Assembly (NCBI GenBank): GCA_028287565.1 | Contig: JAQBPK010000102.1 | Span: 1-50,130 of the forward strand | Source: Vulcanimicrobiota bacterium | GTDB taxonomy: Bacteria > Vulcanimicrobiota > Vulcanimicrobiia > Vulcanimicrobiales > Vulcanimicrobiaceae | Direction of reading: 5' to 3' | Length of the DNA stretch: 50,130 nucleotides | Part shown: positions 1 through 10,241 of the stretch, one piece after another | Layout of the letters: every line of letters begins with the position of its first letter | Position numbering within the stretch: position 1 is the stretch's first letter | The notes under the pieces: generated by a model | What the model was told of the DNA's origin: nothing | Seen by the model: the letters and a program-made list of their open reading frames with translations, nothing else | The model's database searches: none | Position numbers and translations under genes: made by a program

Positions 1-92
1 TCGGCGGCGCCGACACGCTCACCAGCAAAGTGGCGGTGGTGAGCCCGTCGAGCCGCGACGATGCGGACGTGGACTATTAGTACCTGCAGGTC

Positions 93-1007
93 GTGCCGGA
101 CGAGCCGCGCGTTGATGCGTCGCAGAACTGCGGCAACATGCTGGCCGGAATTGGACCGTTCGCGATCGAGAAGGGGCTCGTCGCGGCGGAAGCCGGCGTG
201 ACGAAGGTGCGGATCCACATGGTCAACACGGCGAGCGTCGCCGTGGCGACGGTGCAAACGCCCGGCGGTCGCGTACGGTACGATGGTGATGCGCGAATCG
301 ACGGTGTGCCCGGAACCGCCGCGCCCATCGTGATCGACTTTCTGGACATCGCGGGCTCGAGCACCGGCGGCGCGCTGCTGCCGACCGGCAACGCGCGCGA
401 CACGGTGGAAGGCGTCGAGGCGACGCTGATCGACAACGGCATGCCGGTCGTCGTGATGCGCGCGTCGGACTTCGGCAAGACGGGGCATGAGACGCCGGCC
501 GAGCTGGAAGCGGACGCGGAGCTCAAGGCGCGTGTCGAACGCGTTCGGCTCGCCGCCGGAAAGCTCATGAACCTTGGAGACGTCACGAAGAAAACCGTGC
601 CGAAGATGTGCCTCGTGGCGCCGGCGGTCAACGGCGGTACGGTCTCGACGCGCAACTTTATTCCGCACAAAGTGCACAAGGCGATCGGCGTATTTGGCGC
701 GGTGAGCGTGGCAACGGCGTGCGCGTATCCGGGTACGGTTGCGGCCGAAGTCGCCGGCGGCGGCACGCGAGCGAGCGAGGTTGCCGCGACCGGCGCGCAA
801 CTCGGTGTGCGCAGGCTCGATATCGAGCATCCGACCGGGTTCTTCACCGTCGACATGCTGCTCGTCACCGACGGCGACGCCGTGCACGTGGAGCGCTCTG
901 CGCTGCTGCGCACGGTGCGCGTATTGATGGCCGGCGATGTCTACGTCCCGGCTGCCGTATGGGATGGCGCCGCGCGCGAGCTCGCCGCTGCCGGAACGAC
1001 CGCATGA
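93..1007 (+). CDS. PrpF/GalD-like protein (4-oxalomesaconate tautomerase-like); the reading frame continues upstream to the window edge but is interrupted by an in-frame TAG at 78-80
   Basis: PrpF-like motifs (QNCGNMLAGIGPFAIEKG, GTAAPIVIDFLDIAGSSTGGALLPTG, PVVVMRASDFGKTG); located at the head of a lig-type operon. Confidence 0.75.
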   Translation: MPDEPRVDASQNCGNMLAGIGPFAIEKGLVAAEAGVTKVRIHMVNTASVAVATVQTPGGRVRYDGDARIDGVPGTAAPIVIDFLDIAGSSTGGALLPTGNARDTVEGVEATLIDNGMPVVVMRASDFGKTGHETPAELEADAELKARVERVRLAAGKLMNLGDVTKKTVPKMCLVAPAVNGGTVSTRNFIPHKVHKAIGVFGAVSVATACAYPGTVAAEVAGGGTRASEVAATGAQLGVRRLDIEHPTGFFTVDMLLVTDGDAVHVERSALLRTVRVLMAGDVYVPAAVWDGAARELAAAGTTA

Positions 1008-2035
1008 TCATCGACTGCCACGGGCACTACACCACCGCGCCAAAGGAGCTCGGCGCGTTTCGCGACGCGCAGATCGCGGCGCTCAACGATCCCGAAGCGA
1101 CGCCGCCGGCTCTTGAGGATTTGCGGATCAGCGACGACGCTATCCGCGAGAGCCTCGAGAACGCGCAGCTCAAGCTGCAGCGCGAGCGCGGCAGCGACCT
1201 CACCATCTTCTCGCCGCGCGCATCGGCGATGGCGCACCACATCGGCACCGAGCTCACGAGCATCAAGTGGTCGCGCGCATGCAACGACTTGATCGCGCGC
1301 GTGTGCTCGCTGTATCCCGAGAACTTCGTGGGCGTCTGCCAACTGCCGCAGTCACCGGGCGCGCCGCTGGGCAACAGCGTGCGCGAGCTGGAGCGCTGCG
1401 TGAACGAACTGGGCTTCATCGGCTGCAACCTCAATCCCGACCCGTCGGGCGGGCACTGGGACAGTCCACCGCTGACCGACCGCCACTGGTACCCGATCTA
1501 CGAGAAGATGGTCGAGCTCGACGTGCCGGCGATGGTGCACGTCAGCTCGTCGTGCAACCCGAACTTCCACGCAACCGGCGCGCACTACATCAATGCCGAC
1601 ACGACGGCGTTCATGCAGTTTCTGACGTCCGACCTGTTCAAGGACTTCCCGACGCTGCGGTTCATCATCCCGCACGGCGGCGGCGCGGTCCCGTACCATT
1701 GGGGACGCTACCGCGGACTGGCGCAGGACATGAAGAAACCGCCGCTGACCGAGCTGCTGCTGAACAACGTGTTCTTCGACTCGTGCGTGTACCATCTGCC
1801 GGGAATCGAGCTGCTGCTGAAAGTGATCCCGCCGGAGAACATCCTATTCGGCTCCGAGATGGTCGGCGCGGTGCGCGGCATCGACCCCGAGACCGGCAAC
1901 TACTACGACGACACCAAGAAGTATTTCGACGCGCTTCCGCTGAGCGACGACGTGCGCACGAAGATATTCGAGACGAACGCGTACCGCGTGTTCCCGCGCC
2001 TCGCCGCGAAGCTCGGAAAGGTCGCGCCCGCATGA
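1004..2035 (+). CDS. ligJ: Amidohydrolase family, 4-oxalomesaconate hydratase-like (LigJ-type)
   Basis: MIIDCHGHYTTAPKELGAFRD N-terminus, metal-binding HGHY and HGGGAVPYHWGR motifs; ATGA overlap with upstream gene; pathway context. Confidence 0.8.
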   Translation: MIIDCHGHYTTAPKELGAFRDAQIAALNDPEATPPALEDLRISDDAIRESLENAQLKLQRERGSDLTIFSPRASAMAHHIGTELTSIKWSRACNDLIARVCSLYPENFVGVCQLPQSPGAPLGNSVRELERCVNELGFIGCNLNPDPSGGHWDSPPLTDRHWYPIYEKMVELDVPAMVHVSSSCNPNFHATGAHYINADTTAFMQFLTSDLFKDFPTLRFIIPHGGGAVPYHWGRYRGLAQDMKKPPLTELLLNNVFFDSCVYHLPGIELLLKVIPPENILFGSEMVGAVRGIDPETGNYYDDTKKYFDALPLSDDVRTKIFETNAYRVFPRLAAKLGKVAPA

Positions 2036-2924
2036 CGACGTTCACGATGGACGCGAACTACCGGCCGTTCCATCCCAGCCCGCGCAAGCCGAGCTACAAG
2101 CCGCCGGCGGGCGCGGTGGACGCGCACTGCCACGTCTTCGGGCCAGGCAACGTGTTCCCGTACGCGCCCGAGCGCAAGTACACGCCGGGCGATGCGCCCA
2201 AGGAAAAGCTCTTCGAGCTGCGTGACTTCCTCGGCTTCGAGAAGAATGTCATCGTGCAGGCGAGCTGCCACGGCCGGGACAATACGGCGCTGGTCGATGC
2301 ACTGCAAGACTCGGACGGCAAGGCGAAGGGCGTCGCGGTCGTGCGCTACGACATCACCACCGACGAACTCGAAGCGCTCGACGCGGCCGGCGTGTGCGCG
2401 GTGCGGTTCAACTTCGTGAAGCGGCTCGTCGACGCGACGCCGCGCGAGAACTACCTGCGGGTCGCGGAGAAGATCGCGCCGCTGGGCTGGCACATCGTCG
2501 TATACTTCGAAGCGCCCGATCTCGAAGGGCTCACACCGTTCCTCACGTCGCTGCCCGGCACGATCGTCGTTGACCACATGGGCCGCCCGGACGTCGCGAA
2601 GGGCATCAACGACCCCGGCTTCCAACGCTTCGTGAAACTGCTCGACGAGCACAAGAACATCTGGGTGAAAGTTACCTGCCCCGAGCGGCTTACGGTCCAA
2701 GGCCCGCCGTACGATGACGTCATGCCGTTCCAGCGCACTCTTGTCGAACGCTTCCCCGACCGCGTGCTGTGGGGCACCGACTGGCCGCACCCAAACATGA
2801 CGTGGATCGTCCCGGACGACGGCGAGCTGGTCGACCTGATCCCGCGGATCGCACCGACGCCGCAGCTGCAGCAAGCGCTGCTGGTGGACAACCCCAACCG
2901 CCTCTACTGGCCCGACGGAGACCG

Positions 2925-2928
<4 letters not shown>
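2032..2928 (+). CDS. ligI: Amidohydrolase, 2-pyrone-4,6-dicarboxylate hydrolase-like (LigI-type)
   Basis: VDAHCHVFGP, VVDHMGRPD, LWGTDWPHPN motifs; ATGA overlap with ligJ-like gene. Confidence 0.85.
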
Positions 2929-4245
<1,317 letters not shown>

Positions 4246-4252
4246 GCACAAA

Positions 4253-4277
4253 TGTCATCCTGAGCTTGTCGAAGGAT
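4253..4277. repeat. Short imperfect-palindromic dispersed-repeat-like sequence TGTCATCCTGAGCTTGTCGAAGGAT in the ligB-ligC gap
   Basis: ATCCT...AGGAT arms; matches from memory a short element (CTTCGACAAGCTCAGGATGACA-like) common in many bacterial genomes. Confidence 0.6.
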
Positions 4278-4288
4278 ACGCCACAGCC

Positions 4289-5236
4289 ATGAAGCTCGCC
4301 CTAGCCGGCCAAGGCGCATTCGGCATAAAGCACCTCGAAGCACTGGCAAACATCGACGACGTCGAGGTGGTTTCGCTAGCCGGCGGCAGCCCCGCATCAA
4401 CTGAAGAAGTCGCGCGCAAATGGAACATCCCGCACTGGACGACGGACCTCGCTGAAAGCCTAGCAAAGCCGGAAGTCGAAGCAGTCATCCTAGCAACGCC
4501 AACGCAAATGCACGCCGCGCAGGCGGAGCAGTGCATGCGCGCGGGCAAGCACGTAGAGATCGAGATCCCGATAGCAGACAACCTCTCGGACGCCGAGCGC
4601 CTAGCGCAGGTCCAGCGCGAAACAGGCGTGATCGCCATGGGCGGCCACACCCGCCGCTTCAATCCGAGCCACCAATGGATGCACAACCGCATCAAAGCGG
4701 GCGAACTGACGATCCAGCAGATGGACGTGCAGACGTACTTCTTCCGCCGCACCAACACGAACGCGCTCGGCAAACCACGTAGCTGGACGGATCACCTTCT
4801 GTGGCACCACGCATGCCACACGGTAGACCTGTTCCAGTACCAAACGGGCGAGACGGCATCGAAAGCGGTGGGCGTGCAAGGCCCGATCCACCCGGATCTC
4901 GGCATCGCAATGGACATGGGCATCCTGATGAAGGTCCCGGCGGGCGCAATCTGCACGCTGTCCCTCTCATTCAACAACGACGGCCCGTTCGGAACGTTCT
5001 TCCGCTACATCTGCGACAACGGCACGTACTTAGCGCGCTACGACGACCTATTCGACGGCAACAACAACAAGATCGACCTGAGCGGTGTGGCGGTCTCAAT
5101 GAACGGCATCGAGCTGCAAGACCGCGAGTTCATCGCAGCGATCCGCGAAGGCCGTGAGCCGAATGCCAGCGTGGGGCAATGCTTGACGGCGATGCAGACG
5201 CTGGAGCGCATTGAGCGAACGTTGGACGGCGCATAA
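4289..5236 (+). CDS. ligC: Gfo/Idh/MocA oxidoreductase, 4-carboxy-2-hydroxymuconate-6-semialdehyde dehydrogenase-like (LigC-type)
   Basis: N-terminal Rossmann fold, EIPIADNLSDAERL, GHTRRFNPSHQWMH; operon context. Confidence 0.8.
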   Translation: MKLALAGQGAFGIKHLEALANIDDVEVVSLAGGSPASTEEVARKWNIPHWTTDLAESLAKPEVEAVILATPTQMHAAQAEQCMRAGKHVEIEIPIADNLSDAERLAQVQRETGVIAMGGHTRRFNPSHQWMHNRIKAGELTIQQMDVQTYFFRRTNTNALGKPRSWTDHLLWHHACHTVDLFQYQTGETASKAVGVQGPIHPDLGIAMDMGILMKVPAGAICTLSLSFNNDGPFGTFFRYICDNGTYLARYDDLFDGNNNKIDLSGVAVSMNGIELQDREFIAAIREGREPNASVGQCLTAMQTLERIERTLDGA

Positions 5237-5243
5237 CGCTCCT

Positions 5244-7799
5244 TCACTCCACACGTTTAGCCGAAACCGCGCGCGCTAGGGCCGCAGTGTATCCCTCGAG
5301 CATCCCGCGGACTTCGGTGAAGAGCTCCTCTCTTGTGGCATCACCCGGCAACAGCTCGTTGACGACCGCGTCGAAGCGCACTCCATCGACGGCTTCGACG
5401 GACCTGTGAACCGTCTCATAGGCGTCAGGAATGATATTCTGCGCTTTCGCCCCGAGTTGCGCAAAGCGCCACGCGACGCGTTGGAGCGCGATCGTAAAGT
5501 CGTCACCGGTCAAGAAGGCGAGCATTGCTCCGGCAAAGCCGTGGCAGGCCGCGCCGCGCTCGTCACCCTCATCGCCCATGTAGATAGCAAGGTTGGTATG
5601 CCCGATGCGGGCGCCTGCGTGATCGTGCGTTTCATACGCATATCGGAGAGAGGTTTTCTGCTGTGCGACGGCAGCTCCGACCTGGTGCGCGGCGGAATAG
5701 CAACCGGCGAACGCCGTAAACACGGCCCCCAGCAGTTCCCGGTCCTGCTCTTTTTCCGCAGCCTTGCGGCATTGCCGCAGTTTCCGTAACGCCTGTTCGA
5801 ATCTGCGATGCTTGCCCAACCTGCCGAGTTCAATCAACGGACCGCAGGAATTTACCATCACGCGTGCGACCTCAAGATCCTTCGCGCCGCGCGACCGCAT
5901 GCTCTTGACCAAGCGCTCATTGAACGTTAAGGCATGAGCCCAGTCCCTTTGCGCGATCGCGGCTGCGTACCCCGTGCTCAGCACCACTTCGCGGACGCTC
6001 CATGGGGTGACCAAATCGTCGTTCTCCAACGGAGGGTCGGGAAGGGTTTTCATGCGTGCGACCAATGACTTGGCATCTCGCACAACCTCGTCAAAGCGAT
6101 TGAGCTGTAATAGTGTCTGAATTTGACCGGCTTCGTCGTTGACGCGCGTCCATGGGCCGACCGGCAAAGCGTCCATGAACTCCTTCGTCTGATTGTAATA
6201 TTCCATCGCCATTTCCGGTCGGCCCGTGTCGCGCAGAAGGCGCAAGAGCTCGCTCATAACGATTTTCGTCTGATGAGGGTCTTCTGATTTCACCGCGTCT
6301 TTGAGAGCGCCGCGAATCACGTCCTCTGCTTCGATGAAAGACCGCAATCGAAGCAACACCTTACCGAGCAGGACACGCGCGGCCAACCCATGGGATGTTC
6401 CTGCCAGCGCGGCCGCGGTCGTTCGGACGAGCGGTAAGGTTACCGACAGCGTATACGGTGACGAGTCTCGGTGGACGATCTCCGCAAGCATCGACAGCGC
6501 GACGTTCCACCTTTGAGCGCGCGCTACGTACGGGAACGCCGACAAACCCGCTCGGACGATGACGGCATCCTCACGAAACTCTTTTGGCAATGCGTCGCGG
6601 TGTGCCACCATCTGCGTGAACCAAAACCGGATCATCTCGTGGTCTACGGCATCCCGAAGGTCTGGGCCGGCGCATCCATACCCCGCCTCTGCGAGGCCGG
6701 GATGCAGACGAACCGTGAGGACATCCTCACCCTCCGGGAGTACACACTGGATTAGACCGGCCGTGACGAGTTCCGGGTACATCGCTCTGGGAACCGGTGC
6801 GGACCGAGGCATTTGAAGAAGCGACCAGACGGCGTCCCAGTTTGATTCCAGAATCCACGCTCGACGATCCCGCTCCTGCAGGCAGCACAGAAAAAGGAAG
6901 AACAAACGAGTAGCCGGTTCCAGGTCGTCCGCAATTTGAAGCGCCCACGTAATAAGCTCAGAAAGGAAATGGGCCGATGCCGCGTCCGGCCCATCCACTG
7001 CGAGGAATGCGCCGAGTGCATTGGTGTCGTCTGTCGTACCCTGCGATAACTGTCGTTCCAAGAGCTGCGAGTCCCGTGCTAGGGAGTCGGCGAATTGCAA
7101 CACCCACGGATGTCCCTGTGCGATTCGCGTCACCTGGTACACGAGGGAGCCGTCGTTGTCGTGCCACTCGTCGGAAGTATTCCGCGCCAACCGGTCGAGA
7201 TTCGGCAGCTCATCGACGAGGACCAACTCCTCCTCGACCGTGAGGGCGTTCACTTGAACGACGCGTAAGGGTACGCCGAAATCGCGCGGTCGCGCACGGC
7301 TCGTGAGTACGAGCCGGGACAAACCGCCACTTGCACAGATGGCACTAATTACGATGCTCCATCGGTGGTCCCGCCACTCTCGCGCCGGCGTGAGCAGCCG
7401 TTCAACGCCATCGACAAAAACCAGCGCCGCCATCTGTCTGAAGCACTCGGTTATCCGTTGAACTTGGCCGGGATCGGTATCCATGCGCTCGATGATCTCC
7501 GCCAGCTTGAGGTCGGAAGGGAACGCCGCGCAGCGCGCGTCCAGGCAGTCCGCGAAGTTGCGCAAAGCGACCGTCGGCTCGTCGTCGTCCTCGGGCGCGT
7601 ACCACACGTAGGTATCGAAGCGTCCCGTCTGTTCGAAGTGGTAGGCAAGCTCCAGCGCGCATGCAGTTTTGCCACCGCCCGGCAGTCCGTAGAAGAGCAC
7701 CCCCGCCCAGGGACTCTGCGCAGCGAGTGCGCCGCTGGCGTCGGTCATCACCACGGTACGCCCCCACAAAACACCCCGGTTCCTCAGGGAAACCGGCAA
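5244..7799 (-). CDS. STAND/NB-ARC-type NTPase with C-terminal TPR-like repeats; probable C-terminal part of a CHAT-NTPase-TPR protein
   Basis: Walker A GLPGGGKT, Walker B MAALVFVDGVE, sensor-like LVLTSR, long helical repeat C-terminus; overlaps the CHAT ORF in another frame. Confidence 0.8.
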   Translation of the reverse strand: MPVSLRNRGVLWGRTVVMTDASGALAAQSPWAGVLFYGLPGGGKTACALELAYHFEQTGRFDTYVWYAPEDDDEPTVALRNFADCLDARCAAFPSDLKLAEIIERMDTDPGQVQRITECFRQMAALVFVDGVERLLTPAREWRDHRWSIVISAICASGGLSRLVLTSRARPRDFGVPLRVVQVNALTVEEELVLVDELPNLDRLARNTSDEWHDNDGSLVYQVTRIAQGHPWVLQFADSLARDSQLLERQLSQGTTDDTNALGAFLAVDGPDAASAHFLSELITWALQIADDLEPATRLFFLFLCCLQERDRRAWILESNWDAVWSLLQMPRSAPVPRAMYPELVTAGLIQCVLPEGEDVLTVRLHPGLAEAGYGCAGPDLRDAVDHEMIRFWFTQMVAHRDALPKEFREDAVIVRAGLSAFPYVARAQRWNVALSMLAEIVHRDSSPYTLSVTLPLVRTTAAALAGTSHGLAARVLLGKVLLRLRSFIEAEDVIRGALKDAVKSEDPHQTKIVMSELLRLLRDTGRPEMAMEYYNQTKEFMDALPVGPWTRVNDEAGQIQTLLQLNRFDEVVRDAKSLVARMKTLPDPPLENDDLVTPWSVREVVLSTGYAAAIAQRDWAHALTFNERLVKSMRSRGAKDLEVARVMVNSCGPLIELGRLGKHRRFEQALRKLRQCRKAAEKEQDRELLGAVFTAFAGCYSAAHQVGAAVAQQKTSLRYAYETHDHAGARIGHTNLAIYMGDEGDERGAACHGFAGAMLAFLTGDDFTIALQRVAWRFAQLGAKAQNIIPDAYETVHRSVEAVDGVRFDAVVNELLPGDATREELFTEVRGMLEGYTAALARAVSAKRVE

Positions 7800-8997
7800 T
7801 GCGGACAGGATCGCCTGGTAGCGGGGCCCGTGTCGGCGGTGCGAGCCGCAGCGTCGCCGCGAGACTGCCCACGAGTACCGGCGCAGCTATCGATGCGGTG
7901 TCCGCCACCGCCGGATCTTCGTGTATGAGCGAGCTCAGAACGCTCGGCAAAGCAACAGCCGGCGATTGACCGCCGTTGAGAAGCCGGTCGTACATCGCTC
8001 CCATAAGCGACACCGCGAAGCGGTCATCGACCGCGAATCGCATTGCCAAAACGGCACAGCCCGTTTCTCGAACGAGCGTGCGGGCGATAGACATTTCGGC
8101 CTGTGCAGCGGCCCGCTGCGCAGGCGCATCTCTGCGCTCGTCGTGCAATGCAGCCTCAAGCCCGAGCCGCACGCGCGTTTCTTTGACGACGGCCGCAGCC
8201 GAAAGACATGCGGAGACCGTCACGAGCTTCAAACGCGCCGGCATCGCGAGCAGCTTGACGATCTGGTCGGAACGTATGGAGTCCGCACTTCCGTCAAGAC
8301 GTTCTAGCTCTAACCGACCGGGTTCCCCATGTCCCGAGAAGTGAACGACATCCCAGCCGTCGCCGTCCCCTAGTGCCTCGCCTAAGGTTTGGCGGGTGGT
8401 ACCGTATTGTAGGACACGCAACTCGATGTCCTTACCGCGGCCGCGCATGTCGTGCACAAGGCGGCGCAACGCTTGGCGTTCTCTGCGCAAGTTCAGCGCA
8501 TCCGGCGCAGCTACGCTATAGATCGCCAGAATGCGCAGGCGCCCCGTGACGTCGCGGATATGCGGCGCGTCCAAGCCGTCGCCCAGGATCTGGAAAACGA
8601 AGCCGACGTCCAGCAAGGACAACGGCTCGTCAAAGGCATACGCGATTTCGAGCGGCATGGTCACGAGTCGTTCCGCATTCGGCGGCAGGCAAACGCGAAC
8701 GACGACGGGAGCGCGCTCTGCAATGGCCTCGGCCACCGGTCCAAGCACGTTCGCTCCGAGCCAGCGGCCGACGTCCCGAAGGAGCCGGCGCTCGTCTTTC
8801 CGTTGACGATCCGGCGCTGCAAAGCGGTAGAGATAGTCGGGGAGGCTAAAAATCGCCTCATACTCGGGGATACGTTGATCGAGGGCGACGTGGTGCTCTG
8901 CGATAGACGTACCGGCTTCATCTTGAAGAACCCAGCGCCAAGCTTTGAATTCCTTGAGATTATGCAGGCGCAGGATAAGCGTCCTAGCGTCCGTCAT
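7402..8997 (-). CDS. CHAT-domain (caspase-like) protein; probable N-terminal part of the CHAT-NTPase-TPR protein, with the reading frame lost after about position 7766
   Basis: CHAT His motif VVHFSGHG and Cys motif VTVSACLSA; ends in PEEPGCFVG linker before loss of frame. Confidence 0.8.
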   Translation of the reverse strand: MTDARTLILRLHNLKEFKAWRWVLQDEAGTSIAEHHVALDQRIPEYEAIFSLPDYLYRFAAPDRQRKDERRLLRDVGRWLGANVLGPVAEAIAERAPVVVRVCLPPNAERLVTMPLEIAYAFDEPLSLLDVGFVFQILGDGLDAPHIRDVTGRLRILAIYSVAAPDALNLRRERQALRRLVHDMRGRGKDIELRVLQYGTTRQTLGEALGDGDGWDVVHFSGHGEPGRLELERLDGSADSIRSDQIVKLLAMPARLKLVTVSACLSAAAVVKETRVRLGLEAALHDERRDAPAQRAAAQAEMSIARTLVRETGCAVLAMRFAVDDRFAVSLMGAMYDRLLNGGQSPAVALPSVLSSLIHEDPAVADTASIAAPVLVGSLAATLRLAPPTRAPLPGDPVRIAGFPEEPGCFVGAYRGDDRRQRRTRCAESLGGGALLRTAGRWQNCMRAGACLPLRTDGTLRYLRVVRARGRRRADGRFAQLRGLPGRALRGVPFRPQAGGDHRAHGYRSRPSSTDNRVLQTDGGAGFCRWR

Positions 8998-9040
8998 AGA
9001 AGACCCCTCGACGTACTGCAGCTCAACGCACGTTCACTTT

Positions 9041-9733
9041 TCAGGGCGCTGTCGCCTTAGTTGGTTCCGCGCGGTCAATCACAAGATCGCATTCCTCGAG
9101 AAGGAATCGATTCAGCGTCACGTCGTCGAGCACCGCATCTACCTCGGCCTTCCGCTGCTTTGGCATTCGTCGCTTCTCAACAACTGAGGTCTCGTAGTAT
9201 AGCAGCGCGACGTGATCCCATCGGGGCGGCTCCCTCTTCTGGTGTGCTTCAACGAACGGTCGGCCCGCAAACCACCACAGCCGTATCCAGTGGTAAAGGT
9301 GATTGTGCGCGACTTCAGCGCTGATCTGTTCCGCCTCGATATAGAAGCCGACGTCTTCAAGAATGTCCAGAACGTCCTCGAGGGCGGAGAGCTCGTCCCT
9401 ATACTTATCGATCTCGGCGCGCTCCGTCCAGAGTCTGAGAAGTGCCTCCGCGGCGACTCGTCGCACTGGGGCTGCCTCGTTCCATGTATCTTGATACCGG
9501 AGTATCAATGTTGGGTCGTTGGTGCGCCGGATGTATTCGGTTCGGGTGTGGGCTCCCAAGAGCGCTGCAGCAACTGGCAGCAACGCTAATGCGTAAGAGC
9601 TCGCGTGCGGAATTTCATTGTGGAACACGGCAAGGACCGTGACCCCGAGCGCGAGCACCGGAAGCCCAACCGGGCTTGCGACCGCAAGTGCTTTCCGAAT
9701 ACCACGTGAGTTCAACGCGGATACCTCCAACAC
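9041..9733 (-). CDS. DUF4760-like membrane protein
   Basis: Two N-terminal hydrophobic segments followed by RRTNDPTLILRYQDTWNEAAPVRRVAAEALL; co-oriented with the CHAT/NTPase genes. Confidence 0.65.
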   Translation of the reverse strand: MLEVSALNSRGIRKALAVASPVGLPVLALGVTVLAVFHNEIPHASSYALALLPVAAALLGAHTRTEYIRRTNDPTLILRYQDTWNEAAPVRRVAAEALLRLWTERAEIDKYRDELSALEDVLDILEDVGFYIEAEQISAEVAHNHLYHWIRLWWFAGRPFVEAHQKREPPRWDHVALLYYETSVVEKRRMPKQRKAEVDAVLDDVTLNRFLLEECDLVIDRAEPTKATAP

Positions 9734-10241
9734 CGAAACGCCGATGCTTCGAAAGGTCCGCCGTTCCGGACGAAACGTCCTGCGGGTGCGGGCTTCGAAG
9801 GCCCGCGCTGCGGCGCGTGTTCACACCAGACACGTGCTCCGCATCTATGAACTTCTGCGCGGAACCAACGCGTCGAGCCGGAGTGACACGAAGGACGCTG
9901 GAATAGCGCCGAATATGAGCCGCCTTCGGATGAGTCTATAGCAACATAGAGGCAGACGAAGCCGCTGTGCTTGAAAGTGTCTGCTGAATCGAATCCGATC
10001 GACCCACCAATGCTCGGACCGGACGGAGCTATTCTTCGGGTCGCTTTAACGGCACAAGCATTCGAAGCACCGCGCCAGCCTACCGCGCGCGTGCCACGAT
10101 CGCTAGTGCATTGACCGTCAAGAGTAAATAGCGGTCTCGGACATTCGGAACAATGGTGCCCCTTGAACTGCGACTATCTGAGTTTGCGGTCTGGATGCTT
10201 AGGAACGTAAGAATGATGGCATCCCGCAAATCCCCGGGGCG

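Noticed and set aside
9618-9941. Plus-strand ORFs over the DUF4760-like gene start and adjacent gap
   Set aside because: Low-complexity Arg/Ser/Thr-rich translations, no motifs, antisense to the better-supported gene.
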